A stretch of DNA of 64,000 nt from Clostridiales bacterium (GTDB taxonomy: Bacteria; Bacillota; DSM-16504; Desulfitibacterales; JAICDB01). Positions 1 through 10,182 of the stretch are shown in pieces. Position 1 is the first letter of the stretch, and each line of letters starts with the position of its first letter. The position numbers and the translations under genes were made by a program. The DNA is taken from NCBI GenBank assembly GCA_020063565.1, contig JAICDB010000009.1, forward strand, positions 129,393 to 193,392. Direction: 5' to 3'. Under the pieces are notes generated by a model. The model made no database searches and was not told the origin of the DNA. It saw nothing but the letters and a program-made list of their open reading frames with translations.

Positions 1-933
1 TATGTTGCCATAGGTCAGAAGGCGTCTACAGTTGCAGGTGTTGTTGATAAGCTGAAAGAACACGGCGCCATGGACTATACAATCGTTGTTTCCGCAACTG
101 CCAGTGAACCTGCGCCGATGCTTTTCGTAGCTCCCTATGCGGGCTGCGCAATGGGAGAATATTTCATGTACAGTGAAGGAAAGGACGTGCTGGTAATATA
201 CGACGACCTTTCCAAGCAGGCAGCAGCTTACCGTGAAATGTCACTGCTCTTGAGGAGACCTCCCGGAAGGGAAGCTTATCCCGGTGACGTATTCTTTCTC
301 CACTCTCGTCTCCTGGAAAGGGCTGCACGCCTCAATGAAAAGCACGGGGGAGGAAGCTTGACAGCTTTGCCGATTATTGAAACACAAGCAGGTGACGTTT
401 CAGCATATATTCCGACAAACGTAATTTCCATTACAGACGGGCAGATTTTCCTTGAGTCTGACCTCTTCTATGCAGGTATCCGCCCGGCCATCAACGCCGG
501 TATCTCGGTATCAAGGGTTGGAGGTTCTGCACAGATCAAGGCCATGAAGAAGGTTGCAGGACGCCTGCGTCTGGACATGGCACAGTACAGGGAACTGGCG
601 GCATTTGCCCAGTTCGGTTCCGACCTTGATAAAGCCACTCAGGCCAGACTTGCCAGGGGTGAAAGAATGCAGGAAATCCTGAAGCAGGACCAGTATGAGC
701 CGATGCCTGTTGAAGATCAGGTGGCGGTTATCTACGTTGGTGTTAACGGTTACCTGGATGATATTGAAGTAGATAAGGTAAGAAAGTTTGAAAAGGAATT
801 CCTGCAATTTTTGAAGTCAACCCATAAGGATATCCTGGATGCAATTCGCGAAGAAAAAAGTATCAGCGATGAAAATGATGAAAAACTTAAGAAGGCAATT
901 AACGAATTCAAGGAGCAGTTTCTAGATAGCTAA
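1..933 (+). CDS. atpA: ATP synthase F1 subunit alpha, 3' part (5' end outside window)
   Basis: Catalytic-core alpha subunit of the F1 ATP synthase, which alternates with beta in the hexamer and binds non-catalytic nucleotide. The frame is open from base 1 and reads [15 protein letters not shown], a typical internal alpha-subunit segment, so the gene starts upstream of the window and the ATG at 70 is internal. Further alpha hallmarks follow: [22 protein letters not shown], here split as [18 protein letters not shown] and [14 protein letters not shown], then the [15 protein letters not shown] stretch and the [16 protein letters not shown] motif. About 310 C-terminal residues are present. atpG follows after 14 bases, so this is the usual atp operon order. 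Confidence 0.97.
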   Translation, partial: YVAIGQKASTVAGVVDKLKEHGAMDYTIVVSATASEPAPMLFVAPYAGCAMGEYFMYSEGKDVLVIYDDLSKQAAAYREMSLLLRRPPGREAYPGDVFFLHSRLLERAARLNEKHGGGSLTALPIIETQAGDVSAYIPTNVISITDGQIFLESDLFYAGIRPAINAGISVSRVGGSAQIKAMKKVAGRLRLDMAQYRELAAFAQFGSDLDKATQARLARGERMQEILKQDQYEPMPVEDQVAVIYVGVNGYLDDIEVDKVRKFEKEFLQFLKSTHKDILDAIREEKSISDENDEKLKKAINEFKEQFLDS

Positions 934-947
934 GGTGGTGATATAAA

Positions 948-3246
<2,299 letters not shown>

Positions 3247-3264
3247 TAGAAAGGCGTTGATATT

Positions 3265-3669
3265 ATGACCAAATTGAAAATGGAGGTCGTAACGCCAGAC
3301 AGAAAGGTTTTAAGTAAGGAAGTTGAGTCTCTGATAGTTCCGGCATATGAGGGCTATCTCGGTGTTTTACCCAAACACGCCCCCCTTGTGACAAATCTGG
3401 GGATAGGTGTTGTAACCTTTAAGGCAGAGGGTAGCGAGGAAAAGATGGCTGTTAGCGGCGGTTTCATGGAAGTTCGCGATGACAATGTCTCCATCATGGC
3501 GGACACGGCAGAGCTTTCCGGAGAAATCGACGTTGAAAGGGCAAAAAGAGCTGAAGAAAGGGCCAGGGAAAGGCTCAAAAAGCGCTCACCGGATCTTGAC
3601 TTCATCAGGGCCGAACGCGCTTTAAAACGTGCCATAGCTCGCCAGGAAGCGGCAGGGGTAAAAAAATAA
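3265..3669 (+). CDS. atpC: ATP synthase F1 subunit epsilon
   Basis: Epsilon subunit of the F1 central stalk, which links gamma to the c-ring and can inhibit ATP hydrolysis through its C-terminal helices. The product is 134 residues. The N-terminal beta-sandwich starts KMEVVTPDRKVLSKEVESL and includes EGYLGVLPKHAPLVTNLGIG; the C-terminal two-helix part is rich in Arg, Lys and Glu (AKRAEERARERLKKR). It is the last gene of the atp operon; a 14-bp hairpin follows about 130 bases downstream. Confidence 0.97.
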   Translation: MTKLKMEVVTPDRKVLSKEVESLIVPAYEGYLGVLPKHAPLVTNLGIGVVTFKAEGSEEKMAVSGGFMEVRDDNVSIMADTAELSGEIDVERAKRAEERARERLKKRSPDLDFIRAERALKRAIARQEAAGVKK

Positions 3670-3795
3670 AATAGATTCTATTTATTACCTTTCATTTTTA
3701 AGAAGGAATCTTAATAAAAAAATAGAATGATATATAGTATGTAGCTTCTAAGAAGCAACTCAGCGCTTCAGAGAAGCAGTTAACCTAAAGGCTTA

Positions 3796-3832
3796 GAGAG
3801 AGGGCTGTGTCGATTTGGCACAGCCCTCTCTC
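3796..3832 (+). terminator. Hairpin terminator of the atp operon
   Basis: A perfect 14-bp stem (3796-3809 with 3819-3832, core GAGGGCTGTG/CACAGCCCTC) has a 9-base loop. The bases that follow are only moderately T-rich, so intrinsic termination is likely but not textbook. Bases 3670-3795 upstream hold only AT-rich sequence with a small GCTTCTAAGAAGC hairpin and no convincing gene. Confidence 0.7.
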
Positions 3833-3946
3833 AGTTAGCATAATTATAATTTTATTTTAGGTTGGATAAAAATGTGAAATTTTAATTTTATTTATTCACT
3901 TTTATGGTATTATTAAAGTGAAATTGTAAATTAGGAGGTTATTTCC

Positions 3947-4420
3947 ATGAATGAAAAAGAAATGCTTTCCTTAATTTTAGAGAAAATCGGCGGCTTAGAA
4001 AAACAGTTTAACGGGTTAGAAAAACAGTTTAACGGGTTAGAAAAACAGTTTAACGGCTTAGAAAAAAAGATTAACGGCTTAGAAAATCAGTTTAACGGCT
4101 TAGAAAAAAAGATTAACGGCATAGAAAAACAGGTTAACAGCATAGAACAAGAACAGAAAAAAACCAATCAACGTCTTGACAACATGGAAAATCGCCTAGA
4201 TAATGTTGAGCAACGCCTTGACAGTATGGAAAATCGCTTTGATAATGTTGAACAACGCCTTGACAGCATAGAAAACAAACTAGACCTAGTGTATAATCAA
4301 GTAGGAGAACTAACAGAATTTAAGACAGTTACTGAAGATAAAATTTCCAGACTTTCTAGAGAAGTCAAAAGGCATAGCACTGATATAGATATACTTAAAA
4401 AGGCAGTAGCAAACAGTTGA
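3947..4420 (+). CDS. Heptad-repeat coiled-coil protein of unknown function
   Basis: I do not recognise a characterised family. The 157-residue product starts MNEKEMLSLILEKIGGLEKQ and then runs through near-perfect seven-residue units (GLEKQFN / GLEKKIN), encoded by 21-base tandem repeats, and through 14-residue units of the type MENRLDNVEQRLDS. The whole protein is predicted coiled coil with no signal peptide or membrane segment. The ATG at 3947 has TAGGAGG about 9 bases upstream. It is flanked by hairpins, so it is probably a single-gene transcript. It resembles in design the genes at 16724, 40079 and 43131; the tandem DNA repeats make length variation by slippage likely. Confidence 0.75.
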   Translation: MNEKEMLSLILEKIGGLEKQFNGLEKQFNGLEKQFNGLEKKINGLENQFNGLEKKINGIEKQVNSIEQEQKKTNQRLDNMENRLDNVEQRLDSMENRFDNVEQRLDSIENKLDLVYNQVGELTEFKTVTEDKISRLSREVKRHSTDIDILKKAVANS

Positions 4421-4444
4421 CACATTTTATGTCGGCTGTTTTTT
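4413..4444 (+). terminator. Intrinsic terminator after the coiled-coil gene
   Basis: The sequence AACAG-TTGAC ... GTCGG-CTGTT folds into a hairpin followed by six T residues. It overlaps the stop codon of the upstream gene. Confidence 0.65.
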
Positions 4445-4447
4445 CAT

Positions 4448-4496
4448 ATTTTAGGAAATTATGGTCTGCATTTTTGTGAATAAAATTTCCTAAAAT
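4448..4496. repeat. 13-bp perfect inverted repeat in the gap before ywmB
   Basis: ATTTTAGGAAATT (4448-4460) is the exact inverse of AATTTCCTAAAAT (4484-4496), separated by 23 bases. It could be an operator or a second hairpin. Nothing else is evident between 4445 and the ribosome-binding site of the next gene at about 4590. Confidence 0.5.
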
Positions 4497-4602
4497 TGGG
4501 GGTTTTTATGTTGGGATGGCAAGCGACAAAATTGAGTAGGGATTAATTTTTTCTCTTTCAGTCAAAGCTATACTTAGAAAGCTTAGACTGGAGGAGAATT
4601 CT

Positions 4603-5367
4603 ATGAAAAATATTTTGAGTTTCTTGGGAATTATACTGATATCTATTTTACTTGGTTTCACCTTGATCTCAGTCCATTCCTTTTCTATTGCTAAAAATCT
4701 AGACTTAAAGGTTGATAAGGAACTACAAACACAAGAAAAACTACTGGAAATATTTGAAAATTCAGGAGCTTCACCCTATGAATTAAAAATCGAAGCCTGG
4801 AAAAAAATAAATAATATACATCCTTCTAAAAAAGCAATTGAAGAAATATTACAACTTGCAGTCAAAGAATTTGCGGGAGAAATATTGACAAAAGACTGGA
4901 CCGAAGAAAAAAATTTTCAATCCTTGAGAATTGTGGCAGGAATAGAAGGAGGGTTTCTTACAGCCGTAGCTCAAAAAGTTGATGAAAAATTTTATCTAAT
5001 AACCAATGTAGAAGGAACAAGCTTTACTAATTTATCACTATGGCAAAAAAACTTAAAAAATATTTTTAATTACTACAATGTAAAACCTGAAATAAGTATC
5101 AACTTAATCGGAACCCTTCCGGGAAAATTATCAAAAGAAGAGCAGTATAAACTCGTGAAGAAATTGTTTCAAGAGTCAAAAGCTACTATTTTAGAAGGGA
5201 TAGTGACTGATCACGTTGTAAGCCAGAGCGGCTACTCCCCGCACATAAAAAATGAACTGGTGATAGGAAACAAAAAACTTAACTTGAATATTGCAACCCG
5301 CCCCCATTCTGAGGATGAGTGTACGTATTTATTTATAGGGAGTCCTGTGTTAACATGTGAATATTAA
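4603..5367 (+). CDS. ywmB: YwmB-like protein (TATA-box-binding-like fold, DUF1779)
   Basis: The family is known from B. subtilis ywmB, found between the atp operon and murA/spoIID; its function is not established. The 254-residue product has one N-terminal hydrophobic segment (about residues 5-25) and then a mostly extracytoplasmic domain. The C-terminus NIATRPHSEDECTYLFIGSP followed by VLTCEY matches the usual YwmB ending (TRY...TY..IGTP.I..EY). GGAGGAG lies upstream of the ATG at 4603. Both the tail and the gene position support the call. Bases 5368-5539 up to murA hold a candidate promoter and no gene. Confidence 0.75.
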   Translation: MKNILSFLGIILISILLGFTLISVHSFSIAKNLDLKVDKELQTQEKLLEIFENSGASPYELKIEAWKKINNIHPSKKAIEEILQLAVKEFAGEILTKDWTEEKNFQSLRIVAGIEGGFLTAVAQKVDEKFYLITNVEGTSFTNLSLWQKNLKNIFNYYNVKPEISINLIGTLPGKLSKEEQYKLVKKLFQESKATILEGIVTDHVVSQSGYSPHIKNELVIGNKKLNLNIATRPHSEDECTYLFIGSPVLTCEY

Positions 5368-5439
5368 GTGAGCTTCACTACAATGAACCCTGCAAGCGCC
5401 ACCTTAGGCTGAAGAAAGAATAAAGTGGTAATTTTTTAA

Positions 5440-5466
5440 GCAGGATTCTTTAAACTTTTGTCGAAG
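5440..5466 (+). promoter_or_regulatory. Candidate SigH-type promoter / Spo0A-box-like element before murA
   Basis: GCAGGATTC (5440-5448), an 11-base spacer and GTCGAAG (5460-5466) resemble the B. subtilis SigH consensus RnAGGAwWW-N11/12-RnnGAAT. The same element contains TGTCGAA (5459-5465), the core of a Spo0A box. The murA start is about 75 bases downstream. The same GCAGGAT...GTCGAA arrangement recurs at 20046-20073. This is a consensus match only. Confidence 0.4.
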
Positions 5467-5539
5467 TAGCAACATATTGCAATATTATCTCGTACCATAT
5501 TTCACATTAATATAAGCACAAAGAGGGAGGAACAAATTC

Positions 5540-6829
5540 TTGGAAAAAATAGTAGTAACTGGCGGTAGGAAACTTGAAGGTCGTATTAAGGTTAGCGGTG
5601 CAAAAAACGCGGTATTACCCATTATAGCTGCCTCCCTCCTGGCAGAAGGAGAATGCGAACTCCACGAAGTCCCTCGTTTGGCAGACGTTGAAACCATAAC
5701 AAGTCTTTTAGCATCCTTAGGAGTAAAAGTTACAAGAAATGATGGAGACTTTACCTTTGATGCCCGTACAATAACAAGTGTAGAAGCTCCTGAAAAATAT
5801 GTTAGGAAAATGCGTGCTTCTATTCTTGTAATGGGACCGCTTTTAGCTCGCTTGGGAGAAGCCAAAATATCCATGCCAGGCGGATGCAACATTGGAAGCA
5901 GGCCTATAGACCTGCATTTAAAGGGACTTGCAGCATTAGGCGCAGAATTTAATGTAGGGCACGGAACAATAGAAGCTAGAACAACAAGACTCAAGGGAAA
6001 CAGGGTATACCTGGACTTTCCAAGTGTTGGCGCCACAGAAAATATTATGATGGCAGCTACCCTGGCTGAAGGCACTACAATAATTGAAAACGCTGCTGAA
6101 GAACCTGAAATAGTTGACTTGGCGAACTTTTTAAACTCGATAGGCGCCAAGGTGGCAGGAGCAGGTACCAATATCATTAAAATTGAAGGTGTGGAAAAAT
6201 TACATGGAACACCCCATGTTGTAATTCCGGACCGTATTGAAGCAGGAACCTACATGGCAATGGCAGCTGCGACGGGCGGAGATGTGCTGGTGGACAATGT
6301 GATCACAGACCATTTAAAGCCGATAATTGCCAAACTCCAGGAAGCAGGCGCCGAAATTATCGAAGAGGAAGACGGGGTTTGGGTCAAGGGAATAAAGCCC
6401 CTGAAGGCAGTAGACATCAAGACACTTCCTTACCCCGGATTTCCAACTGACATGCAGGCCCAGATGATGGCACTGATGACCACTGCTAAAGGAACCAGTG
6501 TTGTAACTGAAACAGTATTTGAAAACCGCTTCATGCATGTCAACGAATTCAGACGCATGGGAGCAAATATTGTAATTGAAGGTCACAGCGCGGTAGTAAA
6601 AGGCATAGAAAACCTAACAGGCGCTGCCGTAAAGGCAAGCGACTTAAGGGCAGGAGCAGCACTCATCCTGTCAGGCCTCATGGCGGAGGGAGAAACCTTT
6701 ATCTCGGCTGTCCACCATATCGACAGGGGTTATGAAAATATAGTTGAAAAATTAAAAGGCATCGGAGCAGATGTCCGCCGTATGGTCTGCAGCGAAGACC
6801 TGCTGGAATGCGATGATAATGGGAAATAA
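5540..6829 (+). CDS. murA: UDP-N-acetylglucosamine 1-carboxyvinyltransferase
   Basis: First committed step of peptidoglycan synthesis: transfers enolpyruvate from PEP to UDP-GlcNAc in the cytoplasm. The product is 429 residues. Lys22-Asn23 ([16 protein letters not shown]) and the catalytic Cys116 in [16 protein letters not shown] are present, so it should be fosfomycin-sensitive rather than the Cys-to-Asp resistant form. TTG at 5540 is chosen from GAGGGAGG (5523-5530) and the correct N-terminus [12 protein letters not shown]. In related genomes spoIID follows directly; here a terminator and the Wadjet cassette lie between. Confidence 0.97.
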   Translation: MEKIVVTGGRKLEGRIKVSGAKNAVLPIIAASLLAEGECELHEVPRLADVETITSLLASLGVKVTRNDGDFTFDARTITSVEAPEKYVRKMRASILVMGPLLARLGEAKISMPGGCNIGSRPIDLHLKGLAALGAEFNVGHGTIEARTTRLKGNRVYLDFPSVGATENIMMAATLAEGTTIIENAAEEPEIVDLANFLNSIGAKVAGAGTNIIKIEGVEKLHGTPHVVIPDRIEAGTYMAMAAATGGDVLVDNVITDHLKPIIAKLQEAGAEIIEEEDGVWVKGIKPLKAVDIKTLPYPGFPTDMQAQMMALMTTAKGTSVVTETVFENRFMHVNEFRRMGANIVIEGHSAVVKGIENLTGAAVKASDLRAGAALILSGLMAEGETFISAVHHIDRGYENIVEKLKGIGADVRRMVCSEDLLECDDNGK

Positions 6830-6848
6830 ATATTTAGCTAACAACAGT

Positions 6849-6878
6849 ACCACCTTGGAAAAGCCAAGGTGGTTTTTT
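6849..6878 (+). terminator. Intrinsic terminator after murA
   Basis: A perfect 10-bp stem ACCACCTTGG/CCAAGGTGGT with loop AAAAG is followed by a T run. It marks the left border of the Wadjet cassette. A TATAAT at 6897-6902 is the likely -10 of the cassette promoter; no good -35 is visible. Confidence 0.9.
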
Positions 6879-6935
6879 ATAAGTTTGTATAAATGATATA
6901 ATGTGTTAAAAAGGAACGAAACTAGGTGAATAAAG

Positions 6936-7973
6936 TTGAAAGAAAAAATTTTATCATACCTGTCCACCTATAAAAAAGCGACTGTAGCATTGGCTGAATT
7001 GGAGAAACTGGTAAGTGGCCTGGAAGCATCATATGAAGATTTTGCGGAAGCCATACTCTCCCTTGAAAATGATGGCATCCTGTCCATGGTTAAATCCCGT
7101 GGTAGAAATCACAAGAAAATTTCCCTTGCTTATTCCTATCGCATCAATAAAGCAAAACTTCGTGAAAAGTACCATAATAAACTCCAGTACTTTCAATTAC
7201 AATTCCACCCCCAGATCCGGCTCGATGACTATTACTCGTTGCCTGAAGCTGAATGGGAAAATGATTTTCCTTACATACAGAAAGTTGATCAATATCTTAA
7301 AAATAAAGGGTTACCACAGGATACCGTGCCTGCCCCTGAAAGAAGTTATGAGCTTGTTGGTGATGAAAAATGGATTACAGAACAAGGCGGAAAGGAAATC
7401 CTTGAACGAATTAAATTATGGGAAAAGATGCTTGTTATTCCATTTGCTGATCCGCTGATGATGGCCTTTAACCCGGGTATGCTCAACTACAATGAACATT
7501 ATCACCTTATTGTTGAAAATAAAACTACCTATCAGGCACTTGTGCAAACCCTTCCGGAAACCTGCTTTACAACTCTCATTTACGGTGGGGGTAAGAAAAT
7601 TATTGCAAGTATTGATCATTTCAACTCTCAGCTTCTCTTAAAAGATAGCGCTCATCATTTCTATTATTTTGGCGATCTTGATTATGAAGGTATAACTATC
7701 TGGTATCTTTTAAATAAAAAGATACCAGCAAAACCATATCTGTTATTGTATCGAGCATTATTGAAAAAGGCCTATACAACAGGCAAACAGAATCAAAGCA
7801 GGAATGAGGAAGCCCTGAGTTCCTTTTATGGATACTTTACATCGACTGAGAGGGAATACCTGGAAGAAATGTTTCAACTGGGAGGTTATTACCCTCAGGA
7901 GGCACTAAAAACCGCTGAGTTACGGAACTTATGGAGGAGTGCGCAATGTTCCAATACAGACCGGATGAAATAG
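6936..7973 (+). CDS. jetD: Wadjet system nuclease subunit JetD (toprim, DUF2220-like)
   Basis: JetD is the topoisomerase VI-A/Spo11-like nuclease that cuts plasmid DNA once the Jet SMC complex has extruded it. The 345-residue product has a helical, winged-helix-like N-terminal part and a C-terminal toprim domain. The toprim metal ligands are visible: Glu194 in IVENKTTYQAL and Asp247/Asp249/Glu251 in FGDLDYEG. TTG at 6936 follows TAGGTGAA. Its 3' end overlaps jetA by 28 bases, indicating translational coupling. JetD first, then JetA-B-C, is an order I associate from memory with type II Wadjet; the subtype is inference. Confidence 0.87.
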   Translation: MKEKILSYLSTYKKATVALAELEKLVSGLEASYEDFAEAILSLENDGILSMVKSRGRNHKKISLAYSYRINKAKLREKYHNKLQYFQLQFHPQIRLDDYYSLPEAEWENDFPYIQKVDQYLKNKGLPQDTVPAPERSYELVGDEKWITEQGGKEILERIKLWEKMLVIPFADPLMMAFNPGMLNYNEHYHLIVENKTTYQALVQTLPETCFTTLIYGGGKKIIASIDHFNSQLLLKDSAHHFYYFGDLDYEGITIWYLLNKKIPAKPYLLLYRALLKKAYTTGKQNQSRNEEALSSFYGYFTSTEREYLEEMFQLGGYYPQEALKTAELRNLWRSAQCSNTDRMK

Positions 7974-9445
7974 CAAACGGCTACCGGGAAAGGATTGCCC
8001 GGCTGGCTCTTTTTGATCCTCTTTATGAACTTGAAAGGAAAACCCAGGCTGATAATGACGGCAAGCCTATTGATTTTTTCGGATTGGGGTTGCTGTCCCT
8101 TTTGTTTTTCTTTGAGCAAATGTTGATAAGAAACAGGAAAACTGGGGTAAAAGAGTTAAGTGCATATCTCCGGCAGGCGGCAAAAAATGAAATAAATCTG
8201 GACGCCAATGGTTTTGAAAATCTGGCAAGAACAATTATCCATACCCTGCGGCCGCCCCACGGCAAGAGAAGAGAACGAAAGTTTTTTAACTGGGAAACAA
8301 AGAAATTTGACAGCGTCCAGTATTCCATCTTAAAAGCAGATTCTTTCGATGTGAAAACCAATACCCAGTATTATACACTGGATGATGACGGCCTGGAACT
8401 GGTCTTTGCCACAAAGGAATACTTTAGCGAGTTTCAGCTATCAATAAACCAGCTTATCCTGCGAAAGCAGCTTGAAAAGGGAGAATTTGAGGGCGCCTTA
8501 AGGCAAATTAATGAAATGCGGATTGATGTTGAAAATCTTCAGCAGCGGATAATAAAAATTAAACACGAAATTCAAAGGAATATAATTTCAGAGGAAACGT
8601 ACAGCCGTTTTAAAGCCATAATTGAAGACGTCTATTACCGATTGAAAAGGGAAAATGAGGAGTTTAAAGAGCTGAACTTATTTGTTAAAGAAACAAAAGA
8701 GCGCCTTTATTATCAGGAAACGGAAAAACAGGAAGGGCATACCTATGAGCTGGTATTAAAAATTTCCAAAGAACTTGAAGAAGTGCATTATGAGCACGGA
8801 TTGCTTTTGCAGGAAAGCATTGAGCTAAAAACAAAAGCCCTCAAGGCGGCACAGGAATCTCTCTACTATATGGGTATTAATTCTTTCAATTTTGACCAGG
8901 AAATCACAGCCAGGCTGGTATCTTCTCCTTTACCTCTGGAAGCTGCCAGAGGGTTGGCGGCGCCTTTTTTAAAGGTTCATAAAGAAGAGTTATGGTCGCC
9001 CCTGACAGTTTTTGCAGAACAGCGGATTGATGAAGAGGAAGGGCAGCCTGTTGAAGAAGCATTTTTATCAGTTACGGATGAAGGTGAAAATCTCAGGAAA
9101 CGGGAGATTCAGAGCAAAAACTTCACAAAACTCATGAAGCTTGTCATTGAAGCGGTGAGGGGGAGGAATTCTATTACCCTCAAAGAAATAGCAAGTTATG
9201 TAAAAGAAACGAAAGGGGAGAATCTGCTTCAGCATCGTTCCTTTTACGATTTTTTTATCATACTGCATCAACGCTCGCCGCTTACCCCGCAAGAAATGCC
9301 TGCAGAAGAGCATAGTCAAATCCTTGATGAGGCATTGACGCTTTTAAAGGGTAAAAAACTGACAGTGACGGAAGAAAAGGAAATTTTAGAGCTGACAGAC
9401 CGTTATTCAATTCAAAATATGATAATTAAGGTGGAGGAAATATAA
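7946..9445 (+). CDS. jetA: Wadjet subunit JetA (MukF/MksF-like kleisin)
   Basis: Kleisin-type subunit that bridges the SMC-like JetC heads and binds JetB. The 499-residue product has an N-terminal winged-helix-like part (RIARLALFDPLYELE), a DDDGLELVFATKEYF core followed by FSEFQLSINQLILRKQLEKG, a central coiled coil (about residues 180-330) and a C-terminal winged-helix part. ATG at 7946 is preferred over 7931 because GGAGGAG (7933-7939) stands 6 bases upstream of 7946. It lies within the jetD-jetA-jetB-jetC operon, one base from jetB. Confidence 0.85.
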   Translation: MFQYRPDEIANGYRERIARLALFDPLYELERKTQADNDGKPIDFFGLGLLSLLFFFEQMLIRNRKTGVKELSAYLRQAAKNEINLDANGFENLARTIIHTLRPPHGKRRERKFFNWETKKFDSVQYSILKADSFDVKTNTQYYTLDDDGLELVFATKEYFSEFQLSINQLILRKQLEKGEFEGALRQINEMRIDVENLQQRIIKIKHEIQRNIISEETYSRFKAIIEDVYYRLKRENEEFKELNLFVKETKERLYYQETEKQEGHTYELVLKISKELEEVHYEHGLLLQESIELKTKALKAAQESLYYMGINSFNFDQEITARLVSSPLPLEAARGLAAPFLKVHKEELWSPLTVFAEQRIDEEEGQPVEEAFLSVTDEGENLRKREIQSKNFTKLMKLVIEAVRGRNSITLKEIASYVKETKGENLLQHRSFYDFFIILHQRSPLTPQEMPAEEHSQILDEALTLLKGKKLTVTEEKEILELTDRYSIQNMIIKVEEI

Positions 9446-9446
9446 A

Positions 9447-10181
9447 ATGCATTATAACAGTGAGCAGGTTATGAAGGCCTTTGAGCTGTACACTGAACTT
9501 GCCCAAAAAGGAAGCGCTGAAAAGGAACATTTACAGGACTACCTGGCTGATGATGCTGTTCGCGGTTTAGTGGATCAATTTGCCAGAAAGGTAGATTGTA
9601 TAGTGATCATTGCGGGTGAACGCTTGTACCTTGTCCCGGAGACAAAACTTTCCCCCTTCCATGTCAAAAATGATACCTTAAAGAAAACGTATCTCGGTTC
9701 CAAAGCCACCAATCAGGACCTGTATATGATGTACCTGGCAATCATAGTTTTCTTCGGGGAATTTTATGATAGCTACAACACGATTGAAGCCACCAGGGAC
9801 TTTTTACCGCTGCAGGAGTGGGTTAAGAGTATTGACAGGCAAATTGCAACATTAAAGGAGCACTCCGAGGAAGAACTGATAGAGTATGAAAAAGAATATT
9901 CGTACAACTGGAGGTCCATTATTGAAAAATGGGAAGCCATGGACCCTTTAAAGGAAACTGCTAAAAAACAAACAGGAAATACCATCAGCAGAATGAGCTT
10001 TTTGGATAGTGTGAAACGTTTTCTTGAAGACCAGGAGCTGGCTATTGACCTCGGCAATAATGAATTGGCTTTGACGGAAAAAGCAAAGACAATTGTGCAG
10101 AGATACTTTATGGACCTGGAATATAACCGGGGAATACTGGAGTTTATGTATGGATTTGATAAGCGGAAAGGAGATACGTAA
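9447..10181 (+). CDS. jetB: Wadjet subunit JetB (MukE/MksE-like, DUF6063-like)
   Basis: Small winged-helix partner of the kleisin in the Jet SMC complex. The 244-residue product has no membrane segment; helices such as TNQDLYMMYLAIIVFFGEFY and a C-terminal winged-helix-like region resemble MukE-type proteins. Sequence identity alone is weak here, and position between the kleisin and the SMC gene is the main support. GGTGGAGG precedes the ATG at 9447. The stop is one base before the jetC start codon. Confidence 0.8.
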   Translation: MHYNSEQVMKAFELYTELAQKGSAEKEHLQDYLADDAVRGLVDQFARKVDCIVIIAGERLYLVPETKLSPFHVKNDTLKKTYLGSKATNQDLYMMYLAIIVFFGEFYDSYNTIEATRDFLPLQEWVKSIDRQIATLKEHSEEELIEYEKEYSYNWRSIIEKWEAMDPLKETAKKQTGNTISRMSFLDSVKRFLEDQELAIDLGNNELALTEKAKTIVQRYFMDLEYNRGILEFMYGFDKRKGDT

Positions 10182-10182
10182 G

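Noticed and set aside
3947-4420. Tandem 21-base repeats as a non-coding satellite
   Set aside because: The repeat keeps the reading frame, encodes perfect heptads and has a ribosome-binding site and terminator.
10093-10182. N-terminal extension of JetC by 30 codons
   Set aside because: It overlaps the end of jetB and lacks a ribosome-binding site; ATG at 10183 has a strong one.
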